A stretch of DNA of 64,000 nucleotides from Francisella adeliensis. Its GTDB lineage: Bacteria; Pseudomonadota; Gammaproteobacteria; Francisellales; Francisellaceae. Shown piece after piece: positions 9,536 to 19,298 of the stretch. Under the pieces are notes generated by a model. The model did no database searches, was not told where the DNA came from, and was given only the letters and a program-made list of their open reading frames with translations. How positions within the stretch are numbered: the first letter of the stretch is position 1; every line of letters starts with the position of its first letter. A program made the position numbers and the translations under genes. The stretch spans positions 1,054,001 to 1,118,000 of the forward strand of contig NZ_CP021781.1 of the NCBI RefSeq assembly GCF_003290445.1. Direction: 5' to 3'.

Positions 9536-10450
9536 TCAGTTACTAACACTTTCAAACTTTTCAAGATATTGACTATTAAATTCTTGTTTTAAATATTTTA
9601 TTAGTGAGTTGACTCGTTTTAGTTGGTATTTCACAGGAGGTGAAACTATAGATAGTTGAGTACTTTCTGTATATTTTGGTAATACTTCTACTAAATTACC
9701 ATTTTTGATATCAGCATCTACATATACATCTACAAGTCTTGTAACTCCTAAGCCTAATAGAGCAGCTTGTTTCATAACTCTACCATTAGTCGCATGAGTA
9801 CCATTATTGTGAATATGGAGAGTATATTTGTCATCACTTGAGACTAGATTCCATTGCTTAACACTACCGTAAACAAGAGGTAGTTTTTCAAGTTCTCTAG
9901 GGGTTGTTATTTGTGCATACCTTTTAATAAAGCTAGGGCTTGCAACATATTTGGTAGATACTGTTCTAAGATACGATGCTATTAGATTTGAATCGGGTAA
10001 GTCTCCCATACGAATTACTAGGTCATAATCACTTTCTAAAAGGTTTATACGATTACTAGAAAAATCTAGGTGGATTTTTACTTTTGGATTTTGTTGTTGA
10101 AATTTAAGTAAAAGTGGAGCGATAATATCTTCTCCGATTATTCCACCAACACAATTTATTTTTATAACCCCATTTATTTCATTGCTTTCTTGAGTTGCAA
10201 GCTGGGTTGCTGTATCTAAGTCTTGAAGAGCTTTTTTGCATTTTTTATAATATTCTTCACCTATTTCAGTAGCTTTTACATGCCTTGTACTTCTATATAA
10301 AAGCTGAACTTTAAGGTCACTCTCAAGATCTTTTATACTTTGACTTAGATTAGATTTTGCTACCCCTAAAATATCTGCAGCTTTTGTGAAGCTTTGCTGT
10401 TCTGCTACATGGATAAAGGAATAAATTCCACGCCAATTTATGTTGTTCAT
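9536..10450 (-). CDS. LysR-family transcriptional regulator
   Basis: 304 aa, standard LTTR length. N-terminal winged helix with 'FIHVAEQQSFTKAADILGVAKSNLSQSIKDLE' read as helix-turn-helix around residues 19-40, then 'LLYRSTRHVKATEIGEEYY' (wing), and a periplasmic-binding-protein-like effector domain ('IIGEDIIAPLLLKFQQQNP', 'DYDLVIRMGDLPDSNLIASYL'). The effector-domain motif resembles the CrgA/DsdC-like LTTR subgroup. It is divergent from the SDR gene at 10562, the usual arrangement for an LTTR controlling its neighbour; an ATTAG-N11-CTAAT element lies between them. Confidence 0.9.
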   Translation of the reverse strand: MNNINWRGIYSFIHVAEQQSFTKAADILGVAKSNLSQSIKDLESDLKVQLLYRSTRHVKATEIGEEYYKKCKKALQDLDTATQLATQESNEINGVIKINCVGGIIGEDIIAPLLLKFQQQNPKVKIHLDFSSNRINLLESDYDLVIRMGDLPDSNLIASYLRTVSTKYVASPSFIKRYAQITTPRELEKLPLVYGSVKQWNLVSSDDKYTLHIHNNGTHATNGRVMKQAALLGLGVTRLVDVYVDADIKNGNLVEVLPKYTESTQLSIVSPPVKYQLKRVNSLIKYLKQEFNSQYLEKFESVSN

Positions 10451-10475
10451 TATTTTGTAACAATGTTTTATGATT

Positions 10476-10511
10476 ATTAGTATTTATCAGTCTAATACTC
10501 TTGTGTATAAT
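10476..10511 (+). promoter_or_regulatory. Candidate LysR operator and SDR promoter
   Basis: ATTAG-N11-CTAAT at 10476-10496 is the classical T-N11-A dyad of LysR regulators. A second register, AGTAT-N11-ATACT, is at 10479-10499. It overlaps a TTTATC (10483-10488) spaced 17 nt from a perfect TATAAT (10506-10511) that points to the SDR gene. This fits LTTR control of the SDR gene and autoregulation. Confidence 0.5.
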
Positions 10512-10561
10512 TTACAATCAATAAGTCACAGTGAAACTTTAATAAAAAATGGAGAAATAAA

Positions 10562-11284
10562 ATGAGTAAATCTTTAGTAGTAATAACAGGTGCAAGTTCA
10601 GGTATTGGTGCAGCAATTGCAAAACGCTTTTCAGAAGCAGGACATTCACTTTTACTTATAGGTAGAAGAGTAGAGAAAATGCAAGAGCTAAACTTACCTA
10701 ATACTATGATTCGTAAAGTGGATGTAACGGATATTCAAGCTTTAAAAAATGCTATAAAAGATGCAGAAGCTGAGTATGGTGCTGTTGAGCTATTAGTAAA
10801 TAATGCAGGATTGATGCTTCTTGGACAGATTGATAATCAAGATCCAATCGAGTGGCAAAAAATGTATGATGTAAATGTACTTGCTTTACTTAATGGTATG
10901 CAAGCAGTTCTGGGCGATATGAGAGCTAGAAAATCTGGTACAATCATAAATATAAGCTCGATTGCAGGTAAGAAATCATTCCCTAATCATGCTGCTTATG
11001 TAGGTACAAAATTTGCAGTATCTTCAATGAGTGAAAATGTGCGTGAAGAAGTAGCTGATGATAATGTTAGAATTATGACAATCTGCCCAGGAGCAGTTGA
11101 AACAGAGCTTTTAAGTCATACAACTTCTGATCAAATAAAGTCAGACTATGAAAGCTGGAAAGAGTCAATGGGTGGAGTATTAGTTGCAGATGATATAGCT
11201 CGCACAGCTTCGTTTATGTATAGTCAGCCGCAAAATATCAATATTCGTGAAGTTGTGATTGCTGCAACAAGACAGCCTGCTTAA
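10562..11284 (+). CDS. Short-chain dehydrogenase/reductase, NADP-type
   Basis: 240 aa classical SDR. 'TGASSGIG' (9-16) binds the cofactor, Arg35-Arg36 after strand 2 suggests NADP(H), 'NNAG' is at 80-83, Ser132/133 in 'NISSIAG', and the catalytic pair is Tyr146/Lys150 in 'YVGTK'. 'CPGAVETEL' follows. It most resembles the YdfG-like group that oxidises or reduces hydroxy acids and small carbonyls, but substrate cannot be read out. Probably regulated by the divergent LysR protein. It has the SD sequence TGGAGA upstream of its ATG. Confidence 0.88.
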   Translation: MSKSLVVITGASSGIGAAIAKRFSEAGHSLLLIGRRVEKMQELNLPNTMIRKVDVTDIQALKNAIKDAEAEYGAVELLVNNAGLMLLGQIDNQDPIEWQKMYDVNVLALLNGMQAVLGDMRARKSGTIINISSIAGKKSFPNHAAYVGTKFAVSSMSENVREEVADDNVRIMTICPGAVETELLSHTTSDQIKSDYESWKESMGGVLVADDIARTASFMYSQPQNINIREVVIAATRQPA

Positions 11285-11381
11285 CATTAGTTATCTAATT
11301 ATTCTCAGTTATTAATCATTCTCAAGGTGTGTTAAAATTCTAAGCTAGAAATTTAATAAAATTAAGAGTTAAAAATTTTAT

Positions 11382-12830
11382 ATGACTAGTGACCAAACAT
11401 TTCTTTTTTATGACCTCGAGACTACAGGCATTAACAAATCATTTGATCAAGTTTTACAGTTTGCTGCAATTCGCACAGATCTTGATTTTAATGAGATTGA
11501 GAGATTTAACTTTTTTGTAAAATTAAATCCAGATACAACTCCTAGCCCTATGGCGACTATTACGCACCATATATCTATAGCACAAGCAAATACAGGTGTA
11601 AGTGAGTATGCAGCTATCCGCAAGATTCATAAGATCATTAATACCCCAGGTACTATTAGTATAGGCTATAACACACTTGGTTTTGATGATGAGTTCCTGC
11701 GTTTTGCATTTTATAAAAATATGCTACCGCCCTATACACACCAGTTTAAAAATGGTTGTTCTAGGGCTGATTTGTTTCCTATAGTTACTAGCTACAGTAT
11801 ATTTTGCACACAAGCTTTAAAATGGCCAAAAGTTATAAATGATGAAGGTGTAGAGAAAACATCATTAAAGCTTGAAAACTTGAATGCTGAGAATAACTTC
11901 TATAGTGGCGGTAGAGCCCATGATGCTATCACAGATGTGATTGTAACAGTTGAGTTAGCAAAAAGGCTAAAGCAAGTAAATCCAAAAATGTGGCAATACC
12001 TACTAGATAAGTTTGATAAGCAGACCGATGAAGCTACCATATCTCAACTAGATGTAGGCTTAGAGGTTGCGGATAAAGGCTACAAGCAGGCGATAGCTGT
12101 AAGCGGTATATTTGGTTTTAAAAATAACTTTATGTCGGCAATACTCGACCTTGGTCAGCATAGGCACTACAAAAATCAGCAGATATTTATGCGACTAGAT
12201 AGTTGTCTTTTGAGTGAGTTTGTAGAGGAGTATGGTAGCCTTGAAGCTGAGCATTGGCGACTAACTTTAAATAAAAAGTGGGGCGATACTCCGCTAATAC
12301 TACCAGCGAAAACTCGTTTTGTTGGTAAGTTACCTAAAGAAAGGCTAGAGCTTATAAAGGCGAATAAAGAATTTATAAAAGCAAATGCGGATAAGTTTTT
12401 AGATTTTGTAGAATTTGTACTTGAGTATAAATATTCTGAAATTGAAAACATAGATGCAAATGCAAATATCTATCAAAGTGGTTTTATGACTAGTGCCGAT
12501 GAACGAGGTTGCGATAAGTTCCATGTCTCAGATATTGTCAAAAAAGCTCAGATGCTAAACCAACTTCCTAAAGACTACTATACTAGAGCATTACGAATAA
12601 TTGGGCGATTAGATTTTTCTAAGCTACCAGATAATGCACAAATGGAATTTCAAGAATATCTAAATCGTATTGTAACATTAGAAAATGATGAGATGCTAAT
12701 TGACCATAGAGGCAAACCACGTAAATCATTGGAAGATATTTACCAAGAAATGCAAGATGTGCGTACAAACCGCGAGCTAACAGAAGAACAGCAAGGTTTA
12801 CTTTATGAGTTAGAAGAGTATTTGTTCTAA
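11382..12830 (+). CDS. sbcB: Exodeoxyribonuclease I
   Basis: 482 aa (E. coli 475). A 3'-5' single-strand DNA exonuclease used in mismatch repair and recombination, bound by SSB. DEDDh nuclease motifs: 'FYDLETTG' with Asp11/Glu13, 'GYNTLGFDDEFLR' (motif II), and 'RAHDAITDV' (motif III with His and Asp). The C-terminal ExoI SH3-like and helical domains are present through 'LLYELEEYLF'. It precedes the POT transporter by 26 nt. Confidence 0.95.
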   Translation: MTSDQTFLFYDLETTGINKSFDQVLQFAAIRTDLDFNEIERFNFFVKLNPDTTPSPMATITHHISIAQANTGVSEYAAIRKIHKIINTPGTISIGYNTLGFDDEFLRFAFYKNMLPPYTHQFKNGCSRADLFPIVTSYSIFCTQALKWPKVINDEGVEKTSLKLENLNAENNFYSGGRAHDAITDVIVTVELAKRLKQVNPKMWQYLLDKFDKQTDEATISQLDVGLEVADKGYKQAIAVSGIFGFKNNFMSAILDLGQHRHYKNQQIFMRLDSCLLSEFVEEYGSLEAEHWRLTLNKKWGDTPLILPAKTRFVGKLPKERLELIKANKEFIKANADKFLDFVEFVLEYKYSEIENIDANANIYQSGFMTSADERGCDKFHVSDIVKKAQMLNQLPKDYYTRALRIIGRLDFSKLPDNAQMEFQEYLNRIVTLENDEMLIDHRGKPRKSLEDIYQEMQDVRTNRELTEEQQGLLYELEEYLF

Positions 12831-12856
12831 TCTAAATAAAATTCACGGAAATTATA

Positions 12857-14290
12857 ATGTCTAATATACAAACAAAAAAACACCCTAGAGCTTTACCTAT
12901 ATGTTTTACAACCGAAATGTGGGAGAGATTTGGGTATAAAATTTTACTAGGTTTATTAGTTTTTGTTCTTTTAAAAAAATACAACCTAGATGATTCCCAG
13001 GCTGCTGTTATAGTTGGTGGATTTACAGGGTTACTGTATATAACGTCTATAGTGGCAGGTTTCATAGCAGATAAATTTATTGGATACTATCGTTCGGTTA
13101 TATTAGGTGGGATAGTATTAATTATTGGCTACTTAATATCTGCCATAGCTCCTTCTCTACTTATTCTAAGTATTGGGCTGGGCATTATTAGTGTTGGGAC
13201 AGGGTTGTTGAAGTCAAATGTTAGCAGCTTATTAGGTTTATCATACGAGGTTGGTGATCCTAACAGAGATAAAGGATTCACTATTTTCTATGCGGGTATA
13301 AATATTGGTGGAATGCTTGCTAATTTTACAGCAGGATATTTCTATGAGCATTATGGAAGCCTTATTAGTTTTTGTATTGCAGCTAGTGGGGTTTTATTAG
13401 GTGTTTTAATTTTTTATTTTGGATTTAAACTATCAAATTTGAAGCCTCTTCGAGATAATGTGAGTTTTACAGAGTGGCTAAGTGCTATACTGATGATTTT
13501 TGTGTCTATAGTGGTAGCTACATTTATTATCTATAATCCAAAAGTGTCAGTTATTTTCTTTGTATTGGTAATCTTTGTAAGTATTTTCGTGGTTATAAAG
13601 ATAAGCATACATGATACTAAACAGCTAAAAAAATCCTTTGCATACTTGCTGTTTTTAGCAATAGCTATTGTATTCTGGGGAATATATAACCAGATGTTTT
13701 TATCTATGAATTTATTTATTAATAGATTAGTCGAGCATAGTTTTTTTGGTATTCCTATGACAACACAATCTTTTATTATTGCTAATAATGTTGGTGTTAT
13801 TGTTTTTGGCTTTACAATTATTAAGCTTTGGAATTATCTAAATGATGTAAAAAAATATATCTTAGGAATGTTTTTACTTTGCTTTGTTTTTATGATTGTA
13901 ATATCAGGAATTAATACTACAAGTGAGCTAGCAAAAATTGCAGGATACTGGGTCATTATGGCATACTTGATGCTTTCTTTAAGTGAGATTTGTATTTCAC
14001 CAATAGGATTGTCTTTAGCAACAAAATTGGCACCAAAAGGTAAAACTGGTATGTTTATGGGACTTTGGTTAGTTACAATGGGTATTGGTGGTTTCTTGGC
14101 TGGAATTATTGCAAAATTTGCAGCTATTGATAGTGTTAAGAATTTAAATGTTATAGAAATGAAAGAGGTATATAACCACGCATTTACCATATATGTAGGA
14201 ATTGCAGTAGTGGCGTTTGTGCTTACAATTGTAATTGGTAAAGTTATAAATATGCTTTTAGCTGATAGTAAAAGCTATAGAAAAATATAA
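12857..14290 (+). CDS. Proton-dependent oligopeptide transporter (POT/PTR family)
   Basis: 477 aa, 12-14 hydrophobic segments. The signature 'CFTTEMWERFGYKILLG' (15-31) carries the ExxERFxYY-type proton-coupling motif (Glu-x-x-Glu-Arg, with Phe-Gly-Tyr), and 'FTIFYAGINIGGM' is the second PTR2 signature (FYxxINxG). 'GLLKSNVSSLLG' follows, as in DtpA/DtpB proteins. It should import di- and tripeptides with protons across the inner membrane. Tight spacing to uvrB (15 nt) suggests a shared transcript although functions are unrelated. Confidence 0.92.
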   Translation: MSNIQTKKHPRALPICFTTEMWERFGYKILLGLLVFVLLKKYNLDDSQAAVIVGGFTGLLYITSIVAGFIADKFIGYYRSVILGGIVLIIGYLISAIAPSLLILSIGLGIISVGTGLLKSNVSSLLGLSYEVGDPNRDKGFTIFYAGINIGGMLANFTAGYFYEHYGSLISFCIAASGVLLGVLIFYFGFKLSNLKPLRDNVSFTEWLSAILMIFVSIVVATFIIYNPKVSVIFFVLVIFVSIFVVIKISIHDTKQLKKSFAYLLFLAIAIVFWGIYNQMFLSMNLFINRLVEHSFFGIPMTTQSFIIANNVGVIVFGFTIIKLWNYLNDVKKYILGMFLLCFVFMIVISGINTTSELAKIAGYWVIMAYLMLSLSEICISPIGLSLATKLAPKGKTGMFMGLWLVTMGIGGFLAGIIAKFAAIDSVKNLNVIEMKEVYNHAFTIYVGIAVVAFVLTIVIGKVINMLLADSKSYRKI

Positions 14291-14305
14291 AGGTTAATCC
14301 AAGTT

Positions 14306-16318
14306 ATGCCACAAAACAAATTCAATCTAGTAACAAAATACTCTCCAGCTGGTGATCAACCGGAAGCTATAAAATCTTTAGTGGTTGGTCTAAATAATAA
14401 CCTTCAACATCAAGTACTACTTGGTGTTACTGGTTCTGGTAAAACTTATACAATGGCTAATGTGATAAATCAAACACAAAAGCCATGCTTAATTGTAGCT
14501 CATAATAAAACTTTAGCAGCTCAACTGTATTCAGAGATGAAACAATACTTTCCAGATAATGCTGTAGAATATTTTGTATCTTACTACGACTACTATCAGC
14601 CAGAGGCTTATGTGGCGGCATCTGATACTTATATTGAAAAAGACTCATCAGTAAATGAGCATATCGAACAAATGCGACTTTCAGCAACCAAAGGGTTACT
14701 TGAAAGAAAGGATGTAATTATAGTCGCAACGGTTTCAGCTATCTATGGTCTAGGTGACCCTGAGCAATATATGCAAATGATTCTCCATCTTAAAGTTGGC
14801 GAAACTTTAGATATGAAGCAAGCCCAGAACAAGCTTGTTGAGATGCAATACTCAAGAAATGATATGGATTTTTCTCGTGGTAGCTTTCGTGTGCGTGGAG
14901 AGGTGCTTGATATTTTCCCAGCAGATTCAGAAAAAGATGCCATACGAGTAGAATTTTTTGATGATGAGATTGAAGCTGTAAGTACTATTGATTCTCTTAC
15001 CTCTAAGAAAATAAAAAAACTCCATCGAGCAACTATATTCCCATCAACTCACTATGTAGCATCAAAAGAGCGAAAAGGTGAAGTGATCGAAAAAATAAAG
15101 GTTGAACTTAAAGAACGAATTAAGCACTTTGAAGAAGAAGGCAAACTCCTTGAAGCTCAAAGAATAGAGCAACGCACAAAGTACGATATTGAAATGATAC
15201 AAGAGCTTGGTTATTGTACAGGTATTGAAAATTATTCAAGACTACTATCTGGGCGTAATCCGGGTGATCCACCACCAACATTGCTTGATTATCTTCCTGA
15301 GAATGCTTTAGTTATCGTTGATGAATCTCATGCAACACTACCACAATTTGGCGGTATGTATAAAGGTGATAGATCACGCAAGACAAATCTTGTAGAGTAT
15401 GGATTTAGATTGCCATCTGCACTAGATAATCGACCTTTAAAATTTGAGGAGTTTGAAAAAATATTACCTCAAACACTATATGTATCAGCAACACCAGCTA
15501 ATTATGAGCTTGATAAATCTCAAAACACGGTTGAACAAATTATACGACCAACAGGTCTTTTAGATCCTGAAGTTTTTGTAAGACCTGTAGCTATACAAGT
15601 TGAAGATGCTCTTTCTGAGATAAATAAATCTATAGCTAAAGGTGAAAGAATACTAATCACAACACTTACTAAGAAAATGGCTGAAAACCTTACAGAATAT
15701 TTATCTGAATATGGTGTAAATGTAAGGTATTTACATTCGGATATTGATACTGTTGAGAGAGTGCAGATTATCCATGATTTGCGTAAGGGTGTATTTGATG
15801 TGTTAGTAGGTATTAACCTTTTACGAGAAGGTTTGGATATGCCAGAGGTTGGTGTACTTTTGATATTTGATGCAGATAAGGAAGGATTTTTGCGCTCTGA
15901 GAAAGCTCTTATTCAAACCATAGGTAGAGTAGCTCGTAATGAAAAAGGGCGAGCGATATTATATGCAGATGTCATTACAAAATCTATGAAAAAAGCTATG
16001 GATGAAACAGCTCGTCGCCGACAGTTGCAAGATGAGTTTAATCAAGCTAACGGTATAACGCCAAAAACTATTGTTAAAAATATAGATGATATGCTTGATA
16101 GTTCTCCTGAAATGCAGAAACGAGAGTACAAAAACAACTCTAGAATAAAGGTTGATGAAATTGATGTTTCAGCTATACTAGGTAGTAGTGAAGCAACTAA
16201 AGTTATTAGAGCCTTAGAAAAGCGAATGAGAGCTCATGCAAAAGAGTTAGAGTTTGAGCAAGCTACACATATTAGAGACAAAATTTTGGAAATTAAACAG
16301 AAATTCTTAGAGTTATAA
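14306..16318 (+). CDS. uvrB: UvrABC system protein B
   Basis: 670 aa (E. coli 673). Damage-verifying helicase-like subunit of nucleotide excision repair. Walker A 'GVTGSGKT' at 40-47, beta-hairpin region '[18 protein letters not shown]' that clamps damaged DNA, '[10 protein letters not shown]' (DEAD-like box), '[10 protein letters not shown]', 'QTIGRVARN' (motif VI) and a C-terminal UVR domain ('[18 protein letters not shown]') for UvrC contact. Complete. Confidence 0.98.
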   Translation: MPQNKFNLVTKYSPAGDQPEAIKSLVVGLNNNLQHQVLLGVTGSGKTYTMANVINQTQKPCLIVAHNKTLAAQLYSEMKQYFPDNAVEYFVSYYDYYQPEAYVAASDTYIEKDSSVNEHIEQMRLSATKGLLERKDVIIVATVSAIYGLGDPEQYMQMILHLKVGETLDMKQAQNKLVEMQYSRNDMDFSRGSFRVRGEVLDIFPADSEKDAIRVEFFDDEIEAVSTIDSLTSKKIKKLHRATIFPSTHYVASKERKGEVIEKIKVELKERIKHFEEEGKLLEAQRIEQRTKYDIEMIQELGYCTGIENYSRLLSGRNPGDPPPTLLDYLPENALVIVDESHATLPQFGGMYKGDRSRKTNLVEYGFRLPSALDNRPLKFEEFEKILPQTLYVSATPANYELDKSQNTVEQIIRPTGLLDPEVFVRPVAIQVEDALSEINKSIAKGERILITTLTKKMAENLTEYLSEYGVNVRYLHSDIDTVERVQIIHDLRKGVFDVLVGINLLREGLDMPEVGVLLIFDADKEGFLRSEKALIQTIGRVARNEKGRAILYADVITKSMKKAMDETARRRQLQDEFNQANGITPKTIVKNIDDMLDSSPEMQKREYKNNSRIKVDEIDVSAILGSSEATKVIRALEKRMRAHAKELEFEQATHIRDKILEIKQKFLEL

Positions 16319-16334
16319 GAATAATTATTAAATC

Positions 16335-17132
16335 ATGGCAATTGAAACTAAATTAAAAAAAGATAGGTTATTTTTACGCTTTACAATAGCTAGGCTAAAA
16401 AATTACTTTTATAGGGCTAAAAAAAGTCTATATGCCTCTATAATTCTTTGTGGCTTAATCGTAGGTGTTGACTTATATCTAGGCAATATTGAATTTGTAA
16501 CTCAATCAGTAGAAGTTGGCTTTACTTTAGCCTTTATTTTATTCGTGTTTTTCTTTTTAATTACAAAAGATGATAATCCTGTAGATATTATAATATCTGG
16601 TGCAGAAGGTGAAACTACTGTTCTAACAGAGCTAAAGAAGCTAAGTAATGAATTTGTTCTTTTTAATAGAATAGTGCTACCAGATCAAAAATCTAGCGTT
16701 GGTGAAAGAGAGTTAGATTTTATAGCTATATCAAAAAAGAGTATCTACATAGTAGAGGTTAAAAACAATCGTGGCTTTATTAAAGTTGAAAATATGGCTG
16801 ACAAATGGCAGGTAGAAAAAACCACTCAAAATAAAAAGGTTTATGCTAAAACTATTAAAAACCCAATCAGACAAACTTTCGCACAAAAAAAAGTGCTACA
16901 GACTTTTCTTTATAATCAAAAGATATATATAAAGGGGATCCCCGTAGTTACTATAGTTATATTTGCAAATGATCAAGCCGAATTAAGTGATAACTTTATC
17001 GCAGATGATGCAAACCAAGCTGTTTTAGAACTTGAGACTTTACTGCCTTTCATTGAGGCTAAAGAGCAGTATCTTGAATCAATGCCTACGCGTTCTCGTC
17101 GTAAAATAATTAGAAAACTAGATAAAAAATAA
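16335..17132 (+). CDS. Membrane-anchored NERD-domain (nuclease-related) protein
   Basis: 265 aa. Two hydrophobic segments near residues 33-50 and 60-77 anchor the N-terminus. They are followed by a NERD domain starting at 'SGAEGE' (88-93), with 'GERELDFIAI' (Asp128) and 'YIVEVKNNRG' (Glu141, Lys143): the restriction-endonuclease-like Glu...Asp...ExK constellation. A basic tail ('TRSRRKIIRKLDKK') ends it. NERD proteins are predicted DNA- or RNA-processing nucleases; their cellular role is mostly unknown. It overlaps murI by 1 nt, so the two are co-translated. Confidence 0.75.
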   Translation: MAIETKLKKDRLFLRFTIARLKNYFYRAKKSLYASIILCGLIVGVDLYLGNIEFVTQSVEVGFTLAFILFVFFFLITKDDNPVDIIISGAEGETTVLTELKKLSNEFVLFNRIVLPDQKSSVGERELDFIAISKKSIYIVEVKNNRGFIKVENMADKWQVEKTTQNKKVYAKTIKNPIRQTFAQKKVLQTFLYNQKIYIKGIPVVTIVIFANDQAELSDNFIADDANQAVLELETLLPFIEAKEQYLESMPTRSRRKIIRKLDKK

Positions 17133-17935
17133 TGTCTGATTCTCGAGCAATTGGTGTATTTGACTCAGGTGTCGGTGGACTTACCGTAGTTAAAAATATC
17201 ATGGAGCAACTGCCCAATGAAAATATAGTTTACTTTGGAGATATTGCTAGAATTCCTTACGGAACTAAATCGAAAGAAACAATTCAAAAATTTGCAGCTC
17301 AAACAGCAAATTTCTTAGTTCAATATGATGTAAAAGTTATCATAATAGCTTGTAATACAATCTCTGCTTTAGCAAAAAATATTGTTAGAAATATAGCAAA
17401 AGATATTCCTGTAATAGATGTGATTAGTGTAGCTGTAAAGTCAGTGAAAAACCTTAAAAACATAGGTGTGCTTGCAACTCCAGCAACTATAAATAGCAAC
17501 GCTTATACTCAAAATATACAACTGCAAAACCCAACATCTGAAATTTATCCTCAAGCTTGTGGGCTGTTTGTTTCGATGATAGAAGAAGGTTTCGTATCAG
17601 GTGAAATAGTTAGGATAATAGCAAAAGAATACTTAGCTAATTTCAATGGTCAAAAGCTTGATTGTATGATTTTAGGTTGTACACATTATCCTATTATCAA
17701 AGAAACTCTTGCTGATATACTTATCGATATTGAGCTTATAGACCCATCTTATTTAGCAACTATTGAACTAAAAAAAATGCTGCTAGATTATGATATATCA
17801 AACTCTTCTGCAAATATTGGAGTATATAAATTTTTCGTAACAGACATTCCTCATAAATTCAAATCAATAGGTGAAATGTTTTTAGATACCAAAATGGACT
17901 ACCTAAAAATTGTTGATATAGATAATTTCTTATAG
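17132..17935 (+). CDS. murI: Glutamate racemase
   Basis: 267 aa. Converts L- to D-glutamate for peptidoglycan. 'GVFDSGVGGLTV' (N-terminal signature), 'YFGDIARIPYGTK', catalytic Cys74 in 'ACNT' and Cys183 in 'GCTHYP' form the two-cysteine acid/base pair of a cofactor-independent racemase. The start codon overlaps the stop of the NERD gene (TAATG). Confidence 0.96.
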   Translation: MSDSRAIGVFDSGVGGLTVVKNIMEQLPNENIVYFGDIARIPYGTKSKETIQKFAAQTANFLVQYDVKVIIIACNTISALAKNIVRNIAKDIPVIDVISVAVKSVKNLKNIGVLATPATINSNAYTQNIQLQNPTSEIYPQACGLFVSMIEEGFVSGEIVRIIAKEYLANFNGQKLDCMILGCTHYPIIKETLADILIDIELIDPSYLATIELKKMLLDYDISNSSANIGVYKFFVTDIPHKFKSIGEMFLDTKMDYLKIVDIDNFL

Positions 17936-18008
17936 CTAATTAAACCTCTTCTAAAAAGCTTTTGAGATATGTATCATATTTGATGAGATAAACCTAACAA
18001 ATATAAAT

Positions 18009-19286
18009 ATGTACGATAAGAATAGTAGAAATGTAATCCTTTTAGCAGGTATTGGGGCAGTATTAGAATTTTATGATTTTGTGTTGTATATAATCTTCTC
18101 AAAAGAGATATCTGCAACTTTCTTTGCCGGTATAACAAACCCAACTATTAAAACCTTCCTTACAGTCTTAATTTTCTCTATAGCATATTTGGTTAGACCT
18201 TTTGCAGGTACCATACTTGGTATTGTGGGAGACTTAATCGGTAGAAAACGCTTACTACTTTTCACTATACTTCTAATGGGTACTTGCTCTCTATGTATGG
18301 GGTTAATGCCAGGTTATGCTCAATGGGGGTTATTTGCAAGTTTTGCATTTGTACTATTACGAATATTACAAGGAGTTGCATTAGGTGGCGAGCTTCCTGG
18401 AGCTTATGTAATAGTGTATGAATCTGTTAAAGGTAAAATTGGATTTGCCTGTGCAATACTTTTCACATTTGTAACTTGTGGTTTTTTATTCTCAGACATA
18501 GTTGGCTTTGCTTTACAATACGCATTTGGTGATTATGCTTGGAGAGCAGGTTTTATAATTGGTGGTTTACTAGGTTTTATTGGGTACTACATCAGAAGAA
18601 ATTTACATGAAACACCTCAATTTAAGAATATTGATCAGCAAAAAAGACATTCCTTTAGTTCATTAATATCTACTTATGGCCTTAATCTATTTGCTGGTAT
18701 TTGTATGGTTGTTATTGTTGCTTTTGGTGGCGTTATGCTTACGCTATATATTCATAAGTTTGTTGAGGGTGTATTGACTGGTTATAACTCTGGGCAAATA
18801 TCATTGATACTTACACCAAGTGTGTTTATTCTAACCTGTTTTTCTTTCATCTACGGGTATTTTTCAGATAAATTTGGTATCGCTAAAATGTTTAAACTAG
18901 GAACAATACTAGTGATGCTAGGCTCTTTTCCTGCTTTTTATTTTATGAGTTGTTTTGGTAGTGTGATATCAGTAGTTATATCATCAATAGGTATTATGCT
19001 ATGTTATGCACTTGTAGCTTGTACATTTATATTTTTACTTTGTGATTTATTTCCTACAGATGTTAGGCTTTCTGGAGTTGGATTAAGTTATAACCTAGCT
19101 TTTGCAATAGTAGGTGGTGTAGCTCCACTAGTAAGTACAACTATTATTACTATGACAGATTATCACTTTTTGGGTCCGGCTATTGTTGGGGTTATATGTG
19201 GTCTTGTAGGGCTGATTGGAATTATTATTTACCATAAAAAAGGTGGATACCATAAAGAGAATAAAGATATGATTGTTAAGTTATAG
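18009..19286 (+). CDS. MFS transporter of the metabolite:H+ symporter (ProP-like) type
   Basis: 425 aa with 12 hydrophobic segments. The N-terminal 'GAVLEFYDFVLY' and the loop 2-3 'GDLIGRKRLLLFTI' are typical of the MHS group (ProP, KgtP, ShiA), with 'GVALGGELPGAYV' at TM4-5. Members import osmolytes, dicarboxylates or related metabolites. A LysR-like regulator starts 12 nt downstream. A paralogue with the same motifs is at 59250-60464. Confidence 0.85.
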   Translation: MYDKNSRNVILLAGIGAVLEFYDFVLYIIFSKEISATFFAGITNPTIKTFLTVLIFSIAYLVRPFAGTILGIVGDLIGRKRLLLFTILLMGTCSLCMGLMPGYAQWGLFASFAFVLLRILQGVALGGELPGAYVIVYESVKGKIGFACAILFTFVTCGFLFSDIVGFALQYAFGDYAWRAGFIIGGLLGFIGYYIRRNLHETPQFKNIDQQKRHSFSSLISTYGLNLFAGICMVVIVAFGGVMLTLYIHKFVEGVLTGYNSGQISLILTPSVFILTCFSFIYGYFSDKFGIAKMFKLGTILVMLGSFPAFYFMSCFGSVISVVISSIGIMLCYALVACTFIFLLCDLFPTDVRLSGVGLSYNLAFAIVGGVAPLVSTTIITMTDYHFLGPAIVGVICGLVGLIGIIIYHKKGGYHKENKDMIVKL

Positions 19287-19298
19287 GTGAGTTAATTA

